NCBI GenBank assembly: GCA_029547045.1
Contig: JAKPQL010000090.1
Location: forward strand, 22,426-86,425
Direction of reading: 5' to 3'
Source: Deltaproteobacteria bacterium
GTDB taxonomy: Bacteria > Desulfobacterota > Desulfomonilia > UBA1062
DNA length: 64,000 nucleotides
In this document: piece after piece, positions 34,030 through 43,353 of the stretch
Numbering within the stretch: the stretch's first letter is position 1
Layout: each line of letters opens with the position of its first letter
Program-made: the position numbers and the translations under genes
Notes under the pieces: generated by a model
Database searches by the model: none
What the model saw: only the letters and a program-made list of their open reading frames with translations
Told to the model about the DNA's origin: nothing

Positions 34030-35664
34030 CTAGCTGCTCTCGGTCTGTGCCTCGACGAGACTTCCGCGGAAGTACTTCTCTCGGAGCTTCGGCTTTTCGA
34101 TCTTGCCGGTGGGGTTGCGCGGCACCTGTTCGAAAAAGATCCTGCGCGGGCGCTTGTACCGTGGCAGTGCGGTGCAGAAGCGTGTGATCTCGGCTTCTGA
34201 ACAGGAGAATCCGGGCTTTATCTCGATGACCGCTGCCACGATCTCGCCCAGTCGCTGATCGGGGAGTCCGATGACCGCGACATCCTTGACAGCCTCATGG
34301 GTGCGCAGGAAATCCTCGATCTGTACCGGGTATATGTTTTCCCCGCCGGAGATGACGACATCCTTTTTGCGGTCCACGAGATAGATGAACCCGTCTTCGT
34401 CCGTCCGCGCCATATCGCCCGTGAACAGCCAGCCGTCCCTCAGTATCTCTGCGGTGGCTTCAGGGTTGTTGTAGTAGCATTTCATGACACCATCCCCCTT
34501 CACGCAGAGTTCTCCCACCGCTCCAGGCTCTACGGGGCTGCCGTTTTCATCCACGATCCGCACCTGCCACCTGTACCCGGCCTTGCCGATGGCGCCGACC
34601 TTGTGGATGTTCTCGATGCCGAGGTGGACACAGCCTGGGCCGATGGATTCGGAGAGGCCGTAATTGGTGTCGTACTCATGGTTGGGGAAGTATGTCTTCC
34701 AGCGCTTGACCAGGCTCGGAGGAACCGGCTGTGCACCGATGTGCATCAGCCTCCACTGATCGAGGCGGTAGTCTCCCAGCCGGATGTCACCGCGTTCGAT
34801 GGCATCCAGGATGTCCTGCGCCCACGGGACCAGCAGCCACACGATGGTGATCCCCTCGTCGGAAACCGCTTTCATGATCCATTCCGGTTTTACGCCGCGC
34901 AGCAGGACGGCCCTGCTGCCGGCGAGAAAGCTGCCGAACCAGTGCATCTTCGCGCCGGTGTGGTACAGGGGGGGGATGCAGAGGAAGTTGTCATTGCGGG
35001 TCTGCCTGTGGTGGTTCATCTCCACCTCGCAGGCGAGCATCAGGGCGCGGTGCGTATGAAGTATGGCCTTGGGGAACCCGGTGGTTCCGGATGAGAAATA
35101 GATGGCGGCATCGTCATCGTCAGTGAGCGTGATCCTCGGGGCAGCGGATGAACAGCACGCGGTGAGTGCATAGTAGTTCTCTGCGAACGCGGGACAGTCC
35201 TGCCCCACGAACATCCGGATCTTGATGTTCGGCAACTGAGCGCGGATCGCATCGATTCGCTCCGTGAATTCCGGACCGAAGATGAGGACCTCGCATTCGG
35301 CAAGATCGAGGCAGTATTTGATCTCATCCGCAGAATACCGGTAGTTGAGCGGTACCGCGAGGGCTCCGGTCCTCAGGACGCCGAAGTATATGGGCAGCCA
35401 CTCCAGGCAGTTCATGAGGAGGATTCCGACCTTGATGCCTTTCTCCATGCCCCGTTCCAGCAGGAAATTGGCCAGCCGGTTGGCCTTGTGATCGAACTCG
35501 CGCCACGTCATCTCCCGCCGGTATCTCTTTTCCGGATTGGGTTCGACCAGTTCGGAATCCTTCCAGCTCGGTTTCACTGCCCTGATTTCCGGGTTGATCT
35601 CTACCAGACAGGGCTCCTCGCCGTACAGGGCGGCGTTGCGCTCAAGGATGTCTGTGATGGGCAT
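34030..35664 (-). CDS. AMP-dependent acyl-CoA ligase
   Basis: The 544-residue ANL-superfamily enzyme activates a carboxylic acid to acyl-AMP and then acyl-CoA. The P-loop-like YFSSGTTGFPKA motif is near residue 190. YGLSESIGPG, GWLFTGDMARTDEDGFIYLVDRKKD and the C-terminal catalytic-lysine region NPTGKIEKPKL are all present. The substrate (fatty, aromatic or dicarboxylic acid) cannot be told. It lies downstream of secG on the same strand with a 46-base gap. It could feed the enoyl-CoA hydratase-type pathway represented at 50.7 kb. Confidence 0.9.
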   Translation of the reverse strand: MPITDILERNAALYGEEPCLVEINPEIRAVKPSWKDSELVEPNPEKRYRREMTWREFDHKANRLANFLLERGMEKGIKVGILLMNCLEWLPIYFGVLRTGALAVPLNYRYSADEIKYCLDLAECEVLIFGPEFTERIDAIRAQLPNIKIRMFVGQDCPAFAENYYALTACCSSAAPRITLTDDDDAAIYFSSGTTGFPKAILHTHRALMLACEVEMNHHRQTRNDNFLCIPPLYHTGAKMHWFGSFLAGSRAVLLRGVKPEWIMKAVSDEGITIVWLLVPWAQDILDAIERGDIRLGDYRLDQWRLMHIGAQPVPPSLVKRWKTYFPNHEYDTNYGLSESIGPGCVHLGIENIHKVGAIGKAGYRWQVRIVDENGSPVEPGAVGELCVKGDGVMKCYYNNPEATAEILRDGWLFTGDMARTDEDGFIYLVDRKKDVVISGGENIYPVQIEDFLRTHEAVKDVAVIGLPDQRLGEIVAAVIEIKPGFSCSEAEITRFCTALPRYKRPRRIFFEQVPRNPTGKIEKPKLREKYFRGSLVEAQTESS

Positions 35665-35710
35665 GGTCCCTTTTCCAGCCGTCGGGGGAATGGTGCGAAA
35701 GATTCCTGCG

Positions 35711-36073
35711 CTACTTCCCTGGTGCCGCCGGGGCTGTCTGGGCCGGAGCGCCCTGGGGAACGGCAGCGCCCGAGGGTGCCCCTGGTGCCGCCGGGGCGGT
35801 CTGGGTGGCGGCAGGCTTGCCGGACATGATGCTCTTGGAGGGCCGCTCGAGGTTGAAGAAGCCCAGCGTCAGGGAGGTTAACATGAACACCACCACCATG
35901 ACCAGGGTGGCCTTCTTGATGAAGTCCACCGGACCTGCACTACCGAACAGTGCCTGGCTGCCAGAGCCTCCGAAGACCGCGCCGATGTCTGCGCCCTTGC
36001 CCGCCTGGAGGAGCACGGAGATGATGAGCCCGATGCATACCGCGATGTGGATGGTTAAGATGAACACGTACAT
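35711..36073 (-). CDS. secG: preprotein translocase subunit SecG
   Basis: The 120-residue protein has two transmembrane helices (residues 3-23 and about 52-72) separated by the SecG hallmark LLQAGKGADIGAVFGGSGSQ and FGSAG. The C-terminal tail is an unusually long Ala/Pro/Gly-rich low-complexity stretch (PAAPGAPSGA and similar) after about residue 85. It lies 5 bases downstream of tpiA in the widely conserved pgk-tpiA-secG order. Confidence 0.93.
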   Translation of the reverse strand: MYVFILTIHIAVCIGLIISVLLQAGKGADIGAVFGGSGSQALFGSAGPVDFIKKATLVMVVVFMLTSLTLGFFNLERPSKSIMSGKPAATQTAPAAPGAPSGAAVPQGAPAQTAPAAPGK

Positions 36074-36078
36074 TGTCC

Positions 36079-36837
36079 TTATCCCTTGTATCGAATTATT
36101 CTCTCGAAGGACGCCACCTCGAGGCTTGCGCCTCCCACGAGGGCCCCGTCGATGTCTGCCTGCGCCATGAGTTCGTCGATGTTGTCGGGCTTAACGCTCC
36201 CACCGTAGAGGATGCGGACTGCGGCCGAAACCCCGGTCCCGAAGATCCCGGTGAGCGTGGACCTGATAAAGGCGTGCACCTCCTGGGCGATGCCGGGGGT
36301 TGCCGTTCTGCCTGTGCCGATGGCCCACACCGGCTCGTAGGCGATGATGAGCCCGGGGGCGTCGTCGGCTTTCACGTGTGCCAGCCCGGCCTTCAGTTGG
36401 CTCCCCACCACGTCCAGGGTCCTTCCCGCCTCCCGCTCCTGAAGGGATTCGCCCACGCACACGATGGGGGTGAGCCCGGATCTGAGGCAGGCCATGAGGC
36501 GCCTGTTCACGGTCTCGTCGGTCTCGGCGAAGTACTGCCTGCGCTCGGAGTGGCCGATGATGGCATGGCGTGCGCCCAGGCTCCTGATCATGGGCGCGCT
36601 CACCTCGCCGGTGAAGGCCCCCTGGTCTTCCCAGAACACGTTCTGTGCCCCCACCATGACCGGGGTGTTCGTCAGGGCGTGCAGGACCGGGTAGATATAC
36701 ACCGAGGGCGGGCAGACGAGGATCTCCCGGTCCTGGACGTCGCCGACCCTGAGCGCGAGCTCCTCGGCGAAGAGGACCGCCTCAGCCTCGGCCTTGAACA
36801 TCTTCCAGTTGCCTGCAATGAGGGGCTTTCTCTTCAT
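36079..36837 (-). CDS. tpiA: triosephosphate isomerase
   Basis: The 252-residue TIM barrel interconverts DHAP and glyceraldehyde-3-phosphate. KRKPLIAGNWKMFK is the N-terminal substrate Lys region and IIGHSERRQYF has the catalytic His. The catalytic Glu is in IIAYEPVWAIGTG, and ILYGGSVKPDNIDELM closes the phosphate site. It sits between pgk (8-base gap) and secG. Confidence 0.96.
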   Translation of the reverse strand: MKRKPLIAGNWKMFKAEAEAVLFAEELALRVGDVQDREILVCPPSVYIYPVLHALTNTPVMVGAQNVFWEDQGAFTGEVSAPMIRSLGARHAIIGHSERRQYFAETDETVNRRLMACLRSGLTPIVCVGESLQEREAGRTLDVVGSQLKAGLAHVKADDAPGLIIAYEPVWAIGTGRTATPGIAQEVHAFIRSTLTGIFGTGVSAAVRILYGGSVKPDNIDELMAQADIDGALVGGASLEVASFERIIRYKG

Positions 36838-36845
36838 GTCGGTGT

Positions 36846-38027
36846 CTACTTCTCCAGCGCCTTCACGCCGGGGAGCGTTCTGCCGCCCAGCATCTCCAGG
36901 AAGGCGCCCCCTGCCGTGGACACGAAGCTCACCTTGCCTTCGAGCCCGCTTGCGTGGAGTGCAGCATCTGTATCACCGCCGCCCACGATGGTCAAGCCCT
37001 GGGATGACGCCACGGCCTTTGCCACGGACATGGTTCCGGAGGCGAACTCCTTGGTCTCGAACACACCCATGGGTCCGTTCCAGACGATGGTCCTGCAGTC
37101 GCTCAGTGCCACCGTGAACAGCTCGGCACTGGCCGGTCCGATGTCCAGGCCCATGAGGTCGTCCGGGATCTCCTGGATCGTCCTGGTGAGAACTCTCTGG
37201 GTGTCCTTGGGGCCGGAGGCGCACACGCAGTCCACAGGCAGGTAGAGCTTCACCCCCTGAGCCCGGGCCTTTTCCAGGATGGACCTTGCCGTTTCGAGGA
37301 GATCCTGCTCCAGGAGCGATTTCCCGATCCCCTGACCCAGTGCCTTGATGAAGGTGAAGGCCATGCCGCCGCCGATGATGATCTTGTCCGCCTTGTCCAG
37401 GAGGTTCTCCACGAGCTCCAGCTTGTCGGAGACCTTCGCCCCTCCGAGCACGGCGGCAAAGGGCCGCGCCGGTTCCACGAGTGCCTTGTTGATGTACTCC
37501 ACCTCCTTCATGAGGAGGAATCCGGCCCCCTTGGCCTTGATATGCTCGCACACGCCGGCGGTGGATGCATGGGCCCGGTGGGCCGTGGCAAAGGCGTCGT
37601 TGATGTAGACGTCGCCCAGGGACGCCAGCTCCTTCACGAATCCGGGCTCGTTCTTCTCCTCCTCGGGGTGGAACCGCAGGTTTTCCAGCATCAGGACCTC
37701 GCCGGGCTTCAGCTCGTCCACCATGGCTGAAACCTTGGGGCCGATGCAGTCGGGCGCCATGTTCACGCTGGTGCCCAGGAGCTCCGAGAGCCTCCTTGCA
37801 ACGGGGATCAGGCTGAGCTTCTTGTCCGCCTTCTTCGGCCTGCCAAGGTGTGACATGAGGATGACCCTTCCCCCCTGGCCGACGGCGTGCGAGATGGTGG
37901 GCAGGGCGGCCCTGATCCGTGCATCATCGGTGATGATGCCGTTCTCGTTAAGGGGCACGTTGAAGTCGACCCTGATCAACACCCTTTTTTGTTTCAGGTT
38001 CAGGTCCTTGATGGATGGAATACCCAT
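36846..38027 (-). CDS. pgk: phosphoglycerate kinase
   Basis: The 393-residue enzyme transfers phosphate from 1,3-bisphosphoglycerate to ADP. VLIRVDFNVPLNENG, ILMSHLGRPKK, the hinge FAAVLGGAKVSDKLELVENL and the C-terminal IVGGGDTDAAL are all in place. An in-frame TTG at 38033 lies inside AAGGAGGAGTTG, so the ATG at 38027 is the start. First gene of pgk-tpiA-secG, with a promoter candidate about 70-100 bases upstream. Confidence 0.96.
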   Translation of the reverse strand: MGIPSIKDLNLKQKRVLIRVDFNVPLNENGIITDDARIRAALPTISHAVGQGGRVILMSHLGRPKKADKKLSLIPVARRLSELLGTSVNMAPDCIGPKVSAMVDELKPGEVLMLENLRFHPEEEKNEPGFVKELASLGDVYINDAFATAHRAHASTAGVCEHIKAKGAGFLLMKEVEYINKALVEPARPFAAVLGGAKVSDKLELVENLLDKADKIIIGGGMAFTFIKALGQGIGKSLLEQDLLETARSILEKARAQGVKLYLPVDCVCASGPKDTQRVLTRTIQEIPDDLMGLDIGPASAELFTVALSDCRTIVWNGPMGVFETKEFASGTMSVAKAVASSQGLTIVGGGDTDAALHASGLEGKVSFVSTAGGAFLEMLGGRTLPGVKALEK

Positions 38028-38096
38028 GGTCAACTCCTCCTTCTACGGTATGTCGTGCATCGCGAGGATGCTTCAGTGCAGGAAATGAGAACTGAA

Positions 38097-38125
38097 CACA
38101 TATGGGAAATGCTGCCGTATGTCAA
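38097..38125 (-). promoter_or_regulatory. candidate sigma70 promoter for pgk-tpiA-secG
   Basis: On the minus strand a perfect TTGACA (38125-38120) is followed 17 bases later by TATGTG (38102-38097), a poor -10. It points at pgk with a leader of about 60 bases. The direct repeat TTGTATATG occurs at 38147-38155 and 38182-38190 in the same intergenic region. Confidence 0.45.
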
Positions 38126-38224
38126 GAATGACCCCTTTACAAACCATTGTATATGCCCTTACATACCATAACAGGTTGATTTTGTATATGTCTCATACGG
38201 CGAAAAAACCGCTACGGGAGGCCT

Positions 38225-38902
38225 GTGGAAAGAACAGCCCCAGATGACTCCGTTGTCGTCCATGCCGTCGGCGAGAGATTCCGCGGGCTCATCAGGACGC
38301 TGGTCCGGGGCAACATCAGGCGCGCGCGGTCTCTGGCGGCACGCATGAGGGACCAGGTGGAGACCCTCGGCGAACCCATCGCCCTGCAGAACCTCATCGA
38401 GGACATGGCCCAGGGCCAGGCCTTCCGGAACGCCTTCATCAACATCCCCTCCGCAGTGCCGGGTATCGGCACGGTCATCTCCTGGGTGCTGATCAGCGTG
38501 GCGGACTTCTTCACCCTGGATCAGGGCGTCACCCTCATCCTCGCCCTGAGCATCCTGAGCGGGCTCGAACCGGATGACCACCAGCAGATGGAGGATCTCG
38601 CCATCCTCGTCATCGGCGAGGCTTACGGCCTGGATCCGCCGGGTCCCGAGCGGGATTCGGGCACGGTGGCAAGGAAGATCATGACGAGCCTCCTGCCCAG
38701 GAGGTATGTCAATATCGGGGTGAGCAGGTGGGCAAAGGCCTTCGTCAAAAGGCTGCTGCCCTTTCGGAGAAAGTCCAGGCTCCTGCCTGCCGGGTTCGGC
38801 ATCGCCATTGCCGCGTGGGACGCCTACGAGACCACCGTGAAGGTGGGAACGATCGCGCAGCGGGAACTTGCCTTCCGGAGGCGAGAGAAGCATCTCGGCT
38901 GA
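38225..38902 (+). CDS. EcsC-like hypothetical protein
   Basis: The 225-residue product begins at a GTG after GGGAGG. It has the features of EcsC-type proteins: AFINIPSAVPGIGTVISWVLISVADFFTLDQG is a hydrophobic, membrane-associating hairpin, followed by LILALSILSGLEPDD and a C-terminal SRLLPAGFGIAIAAWDAYET segment. The ends are Arg-rich. The role is unknown. It is transcribed divergently from pgk. Confidence 0.7.
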   Translation: MERTAPDDSVVVHAVGERFRGLIRTLVRGNIRRARSLAARMRDQVETLGEPIALQNLIEDMAQGQAFRNAFINIPSAVPGIGTVISWVLISVADFFTLDQGVTLILALSILSGLEPDDHQQMEDLAILVIGEAYGLDPPGPERDSGTVARKIMTSLLPRRYVNIGVSRWAKAFVKRLLPFRRKSRLLPAGFGIAIAAWDAYETTVKVGTIAQRELAFRRREKHLG

Positions 38903-39132
38903 ACAGCGGTCAGCGGGTGGTTGTATGAAGAAAGGAGATGCCGGAGTACCGATAACACAGCCCGGCGGATCGCTCTTTGTCGGAAGATGTCTCTTCTCTC
39001 TGTCTGGTTCGTCCGCCCTGGGATCCGGTCTGTCAAGTACCCCAGCGTGTCTCCCTACCCATACCTATCGGACGGACCGGGGATCCCTTGACGGTTTTGG
39101 TGCTGTTGCGTGCATGGCGGTGGTATGGGATG

Positions 39133-39816
39133 TCATCGGGGGTAAACATGTCCCTGGGCGGCCAGCAGGTTTTCCACCCAGGACCTGGCGGAATCCGACA
39201 CGGTGCCGAAGGGGAGGGGGGACCCTGCCAGCAGGTCCACGAAGTGCTTGAGGATGCGCGCCGTGGCACCCCAGACCACGCCGCCCTCGATCTCCATGAA
39301 GTAGATGTTGATACCCCTGTCCCGGAAGAAGGTCCGTTCGGCCATCCAGGTGTCTTCCCTGAGGGCCTGCCTCAGGGAGACCAGGAGCAGGGTTTCGGAC
39401 TCGTTGTTGATGCGGAACCCGTACGGGTACGGGACGACGCCCACCACCGGGGTGATGTGGTAGCCCACGATGGAGATGTGATCGTCCAGCAGGCCCAGTA
39501 CCTCCACGTCGTTCGGTCTCAGGCCGATCTCCTCCTCGGCCTCCCGCAGGGCAGTCTGGACCAGCCCCCGGTCATCGGGTTCCCTCCGGCCTCCCGGAAA
39601 GCAGATCTCTCCCTTGTGGTGCTCCACGTCCATGGACCGCATGGTGACCACCAGGCTGGGGTCGCCCTCCTTCCAGCACAGGGGCAGCAGCACGGCGGAC
39701 TCCCGGAGGTTCTCCCGGGGGATGATCCGCCGCCTGCGGCTGGCCAGGCAGTCGCGGACGTGGCGCTTCAGGGACTGGGCATCATCAAGAAGCTTACAGA
39801 TTGCAGACTCTTTCAT
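39133..39816 (-). CDS. NUDIX hydrolase, CoA pyrophosphatase-like
   Basis: About 227 residues. The Nudix box region is GGRREPDDRG followed by ALREAEEEIGL, preceded by the CoA-binding-type HKGEICFPGG. This combination is typical of NudL/CoAse proteins that hydrolyse CoA or related dinucleotides to phosphopantetheine and AMP. The start is taken as the ATG at 39816; no strong ribosome site is seen. A longer in-frame extension overlaps the divergent gene and lacks family similarity. Confidence 0.87.
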   Translation of the reverse strand: MKESAICKLLDDAQSLKRHVRDCLASRRRRIIPRENLRESAVLLPLCWKEGDPSLVVTMRSMDVEHHKGEICFPGGRREPDDRGLVQTALREAEEEIGLRPNDVEVLGLLDDHISIVGYHITPVVGVVPYPYGFRINNESETLLLVSLRQALREDTWMAERTFFRDRGINIYFMEIEGGVVWGATARILKHFVDLLAGSPLPFGTVSDSARSWVENLLAAQGHVYPR

Positions 39817-39857
39817 GCAGTCCCCGTTATAGCACAGAGGGCCTGCCATGAACAGGC

Positions 39858-39887
39858 TTGACCCCATGGTGTCTTGCTGTATATTAT
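39858..39887 (+). promoter_or_regulatory. sigma70 promoter placing the start site at the next ATG
   Basis: TTGACC (39858-39863) and TATTAT (39882-39887) are spaced 18 bases apart (alternatively TATATT at 39880 with 16). The expected start point, 6-8 bases after the -10, falls at 39893-39895, where the ATG of the next gene lies. No Shine-Dalgarno is present, so a leaderless mRNA is predicted. Confidence 0.55.
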
Positions 39888-39894
39888 ACCGGCC

Positions 39895-40482
39895 ATGAGA
39901 AGCAGAGGAGCCATCAAGAACTACATCGTGCTCATCAGGGATCTGGTGAGTGATGTGGACGACCTCCTGGACGAGCGCGTGGAGCAGGATGTATCCCTGC
40001 AGTGGAAGGACCGGGCCGCCAGCATCCTGGGCAAGATCCTCGGTAAGGAGCACACCTACGTGAGGGAATTCGAGGGGATCGAGTTCAGCACGCCCTTCTT
40101 CGACGACTTCGACGAGTTTGTCGAGGAAGAGACCTTCCGGATCGGCCTGGAGGACTCCCGGTCGTTCCTCATCTCCCTCATAGACGAGCTGGAGAGCGAG
40201 CACAACTGCACCCCGGGCCTCATGGACATGGAGAGCCTGTTCGCCGAGATGAACCGGTACGTGGTCACCTACGTGGGCGACCCCATGGCGCGCAACAGCC
40301 TGCACAACCGCATCACCCGGCTGCGAAACGGCATGATGTCGGGCGAGATATCGGGCGACGAGGTGCGATACCACATGGAGCATATCGGGTACCTGGACTC
40401 AGGCCTGTACGAGCGCATCGTCCCCCTGCTGACCTGGTACTACATTCAAGGGGCGGGTTCTAAAGGGGCACACAACAACTAA
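39895..40482 (+). CDS. hypothetical helical protein (probable leaderless mRNA)
   Basis: The 195-residue, mostly alpha-helical, acidic cytoplasmic protein (NYIVLIRDLVSDVDDLLDERVEQ; FFDDFDEFVEEETFRIGLED; NRITRLRNGMMSGEISGDEV) has no recognised domain or membrane segment. The ATG at 39895 is preceded by GTATATTATACCGGCC with no ribosome-binding sequence. A TTG at 39874 would be in frame but lies within the promoter. purH follows 53 bases downstream with its own Shine-Dalgarno. Confidence 0.65.
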   Translation: MRSRGAIKNYIVLIRDLVSDVDDLLDERVEQDVSLQWKDRAASILGKILGKEHTYVREFEGIEFSTPFFDDFDEFVEEETFRIGLEDSRSFLISLIDELESEHNCTPGLMDMESLFAEMNRYVVTYVGDPMARNSLHNRITRLRNGMMSGEISGDEVRYHMEHIGYLDSGLYERIVPLLTWYYIQGAGSKGAHNN

Positions 40483-40535
40483 CACGCTTCACTCCTCCCT
40501 GAGATACGATCATTTCCCCAGCGAAAGGAGTTCAC

Positions 40536-42107
40536 ATGCCGAAGATTACACGGGCACTGGTGAGCGTTACGGACAAGTCGGGCATTACGGATTTCATCAG
40601 GGAACTCGCCTCGTTCGGCGTGGAGATCATCTCCACCGGCGGCACGGCCAAGGCCCTGAAGGACGCAGGCATGAAGGTGGTGGACATATCCGACTACACC
40701 GGCTTCCCCGAGATGATGGACGGCAGGCTCAAGACCCTGCATCCCCTGGTGCACGGCGGCATGCTCGCCATCCGCGACAACGCGGAGCACGTGGAGGCCA
40801 TGAAGAAGCACGGCATCAAGCCCATAGACATGCTCGTGGTGAACCTCTACCGTTTCGAGGAGACCATCGCGAAAGGCGCATCGCTGGAGGAGGCCATAGA
40901 GAACATCGACATCGGCGGTCCTGCCATGGTCCGGGCGGCGTCCAAGAACATGAAATACGTGAGCGTGGTCACCGACCCGGCCCAGTACCCGCGGATCATC
41001 GCCGAGATGAGGGAATCCGGCGGCTCCGTGAGCGAGAAGACCAATTTCGAGCTCGCCCGGGACGCCTTTTCGCTCACGGCCCGCTACGACGCGGCCATTT
41101 CCAACTACCTCCAGGGCATCGGCGTGGAGGAAGGCCAGTTCCCGCTGACCTATACGGTGCAGTACCGGCGGTCCCAGATCATGCGCTACGGCGAGAACCC
41201 CCACCAGAAGGCCGCCTTCTACGCAGAGCCCTTCATCGATCAGCCTTCCATCGCCTCGGCCGAGCAGCTCTGGGGCAAGGAACTCTCCTACAACAACATC
41301 ATGGACGCGGACGCGGCCCTGGACCTCATCATGGAATTCGACAGGCCCGCCTGCGTGATCCTGAAGCACTCGAACCCCTGCGGCGCTGCCCAGTCCACCT
41401 CCTCGCTGGCCGAGGCCTACCGCAAGGCCCTGGCCGTGGACACCACGAGTGCCTTCGGCGGCATCGTGGGGCTGAACCGGGTGGTTGACGCGGAGACGGC
41501 GCGGGCCATCGGCGAGATCTTCACCGAGGTGGTGCTGGCCCCGGACTACACCCCCGAGGCACTGGCCATTCTGGAGGAGAAGAAGAACGTGCGCATCCTC
41601 AAGGTGCCGGCCATCGTCCAGGGCCCTCAGGCAAAGAAGCAGCTGCTCTCGTCCCGGAGGGTCACGGGCGGGCTGCTTCTGCAGGAGCGCGACCTCGGCT
41701 CCGTGGACCTGGCCCAGGCCAGGGTGGTGACCAAGAGACGGCCCACCCCTGACGAGCTGGAGGCCCTGAAGTTCGCCTGGAGGATCGTCAAGTACGTGAA
41801 GTCCAATGCGGTCGTCTACGCCACGGCGGACCAGCTCATCGGCGTGGGGGCAGGGCAGATGAGCCGGGTGGACTCCTCGAGGCTTGCCATCATCAAGGCC
41901 GGCAACGCGGGCCTGTCCACCAGGGGGACCGTGGTGGCGTCCGATGCCTTCTTCCCCTTCCGGGACGGCGTGGACGAGGCGGCCAGGGCAGGCGCCACGG
42001 CCATCGTCCAGCCCGGCGGGTCGGTGCGGGACGCCGAGGTGATCGAGGCCGCGGACGAGCACGACATGGCCATGATCTTCACCGGGATGCGGCACTTCAG
42101 GCACTAA
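40536..42107 (+). CDS. purH: bifunctional AICAR formyltransferase / IMP cyclohydrolase
   Basis: The 523-residue enzyme performs the last two steps of de novo IMP synthesis. The N-terminal IMP cyclohydrolase (MGS-like) domain has [22 protein letters not shown] and [13 protein letters not shown]. The C-terminal transformylase has [13 protein letters not shown] [14 protein letters not shown], the catalytic KHSNPCGAA and a SDAFFPF...[11 protein letters not shown] end. Full length, with GAAAGGAG upstream of the ATG. Confidence 0.96.
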   Translation: MPKITRALVSVTDKSGITDFIRELASFGVEIISTGGTAKALKDAGMKVVDISDYTGFPEMMDGRLKTLHPLVHGGMLAIRDNAEHVEAMKKHGIKPIDMLVVNLYRFEETIAKGASLEEAIENIDIGGPAMVRAASKNMKYVSVVTDPAQYPRIIAEMRESGGSVSEKTNFELARDAFSLTARYDAAISNYLQGIGVEEGQFPLTYTVQYRRSQIMRYGENPHQKAAFYAEPFIDQPSIASAEQLWGKELSYNNIMDADAALDLIMEFDRPACVILKHSNPCGAAQSTSSLAEAYRKALAVDTTSAFGGIVGLNRVVDAETARAIGEIFTEVVLAPDYTPEALAILEEKKNVRILKVPAIVQGPQAKKQLLSSRRVTGGLLLQERDLGSVDLAQARVVTKRRPTPDELEALKFAWRIVKYVKSNAVVYATADQLIGVGAGQMSRVDSSRLAIIKAGNAGLSTRGTVVASDAFFPFRDGVDEAARAGATAIVQPGGSVRDAEVIEAADEHDMAMIFTGMRHFRH

Positions 42108-42186
42108 TCGCTTGGGGAGGCCGCGCTCCAGGAGACTGGAAATGATGCTGCGGGCCGTACTCCCTGCAGGGCCGCCGAGGAGGGCT

Positions 42187-42771
42187 ATGAGCAGGCAGGA
42201 AAAGCTGAACCGCATCTTTGACGCGGCGCTGAAGGTGTTCGCGCAGTACGGCTACAAGAGGACACGGGTGGAGGACATCGCCCAGGAGCTCGGCATGACC
42301 AAGGGCAACCTCTACCTGTACGTGAAGGACAAGAAGGACCTGTACGAGAAGTCGGTTTCCCACGGCCTGCTGCGCTGGCAGGCCAGGGTGAGGGAGGCCA
42401 TCGCCGGCACTGACGACGTGGTGGAGCAGCTCCTCATCATGTGCAGGAAGAGTTTCACCTATCTTTCCCGGGACGTGCCCCTGCGCACCATCCTCATGAA
42501 CGATCCGTCCATCTTCCCGCTCTCCCCCAAAGAGGACAGGTTCGCCAGGATCAACAAGGCATCCATGGACATGATGAAGGCCGTGCTCATGCGGGGGATC
42601 GATCAGAAGCGGTTCCGGAACGTGGACGTGAAGTACACCACGGACCTGCTCTTCTCCATATACGTGATGTTCATCATCAAGACCTACATCAAGTCGGAGG
42701 GGAAGTCGTCGGGCAAGCTCTTCGAGCAGGGCATTGACCTCATCCTGAACGGGCTGCTCATGCACCCCTGA
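42187..42771 (+). CDS. TetR/AcrR-family transcriptional regulator
   Basis: About 194 residues. The N-terminal helix-turn-helix (IFDAALKVFAQYGYKRTRVEDIAQELGMTKGNLYLYVKDKKDL, split over residues 9-52) is a typical TetR DNA-binding domain. The helical C-terminal ligand domain is not diagnostic. The start is uncertain: the ATG at 42187 has GGAGG only 3 bases away, while ATG 42142 has AGGAG at ideal spacing but adds a non-homologous tail. It precedes a small membrane-protein gene that it may control. Confidence 0.85.
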   Translation: MSRQEKLNRIFDAALKVFAQYGYKRTRVEDIAQELGMTKGNLYLYVKDKKDLYEKSVSHGLLRWQARVREAIAGTDDVVEQLLIMCRKSFTYLSRDVPLRTILMNDPSIFPLSPKEDRFARINKASMDMMKAVLMRGIDQKRFRNVDVKYTTDLLFSIYVMFIIKTYIKSEGKSSGKLFEQGIDLILNGLLMHP

Positions 42772-42797
42772 GGCAGCGGGGAGAGGCCTGACGGACC

Positions 42798-43247
42798 GTG
42801 TCCGATCCATCCCTTCTGCCCACCGCATTCCATGCGCTGCTCGCCTGGGCCCGGGCGAACCCGGGGCTCATCACGGGGCTGTCGGCCCTCTCGGTGGTCT
42901 CCTTCTTCGGAACCCTCTTGGCCATACCCATGATGGTGGTGAGGATGCCGGAGGACTACTTCCTCTACGACCGGGCCCACCTCAGGGAGTACCGCAGGCA
43001 GCACCCCGTGTTCCGCCTGTTCTCCGTGGTCCTGAAGAACATCCTCGGCGCGGTGTTCATCCTGGCGGGCATCATCATGCTCTTTCTGCCCGGGCAGGGA
43101 GTTCTCACCATCCTCATCGGCATCACGCTGGTGAGCTTCCCCAGGAAGAGGGTCCTCGAGCTCAGGCTCGTCCGGAAGCCGTCCGTGCTCAGGGCGCTCA
43201 ACTGGATGCGGGCGCGGGCGCACAAGCCGCCGCTGCTGCTGCCGTGA
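42798..43247 (+). CDS. PGPGW-type transmembrane protein
   Basis: The 149-residue membrane protein has transmembrane segments at about 24-46 and 82-112. The second contains the hallmark LAGIIMLFLPGQGVLTILIGITLVSFPRK (a LPGQG version of the PGPGW motif, shown split here as positions 90-118). An Arg-rich cytoplasmic tail follows. It begins at a GTG 26 bases after the TetR gene. Function unknown. Confidence 0.7.
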   Translation: MSDPSLLPTAFHALLAWARANPGLITGLSALSVVSFFGTLLAIPMMVVRMPEDYFLYDRAHLREYRRQHPVFRLFSVVLKNILGAVFILAGIIMLFLPGQGVLTILIGITLVSFPRKRVLELRLVRKPSVLRALNWMRARAHKPPLLLP

Positions 43248-43353
43248 GGGGGGGGGGTAAATTTCATTTTGTCAGTACCCGGCGATGTGTGCTAGGTCAA
43301 GGGGACCGGGCAGGGTGTGAGCAGTTGAAAAACCGGGCTGAACAGGCGACGGG

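Noticed and set aside
38868..39251. 127-codon frame between the EcsC-like and NUDIX genes
   Set aside because: Arg/Gly/Ser-rich with no ribosome site for most of its length and overlapping the 3' end of the NUDIX gene in antisense; no coding character.
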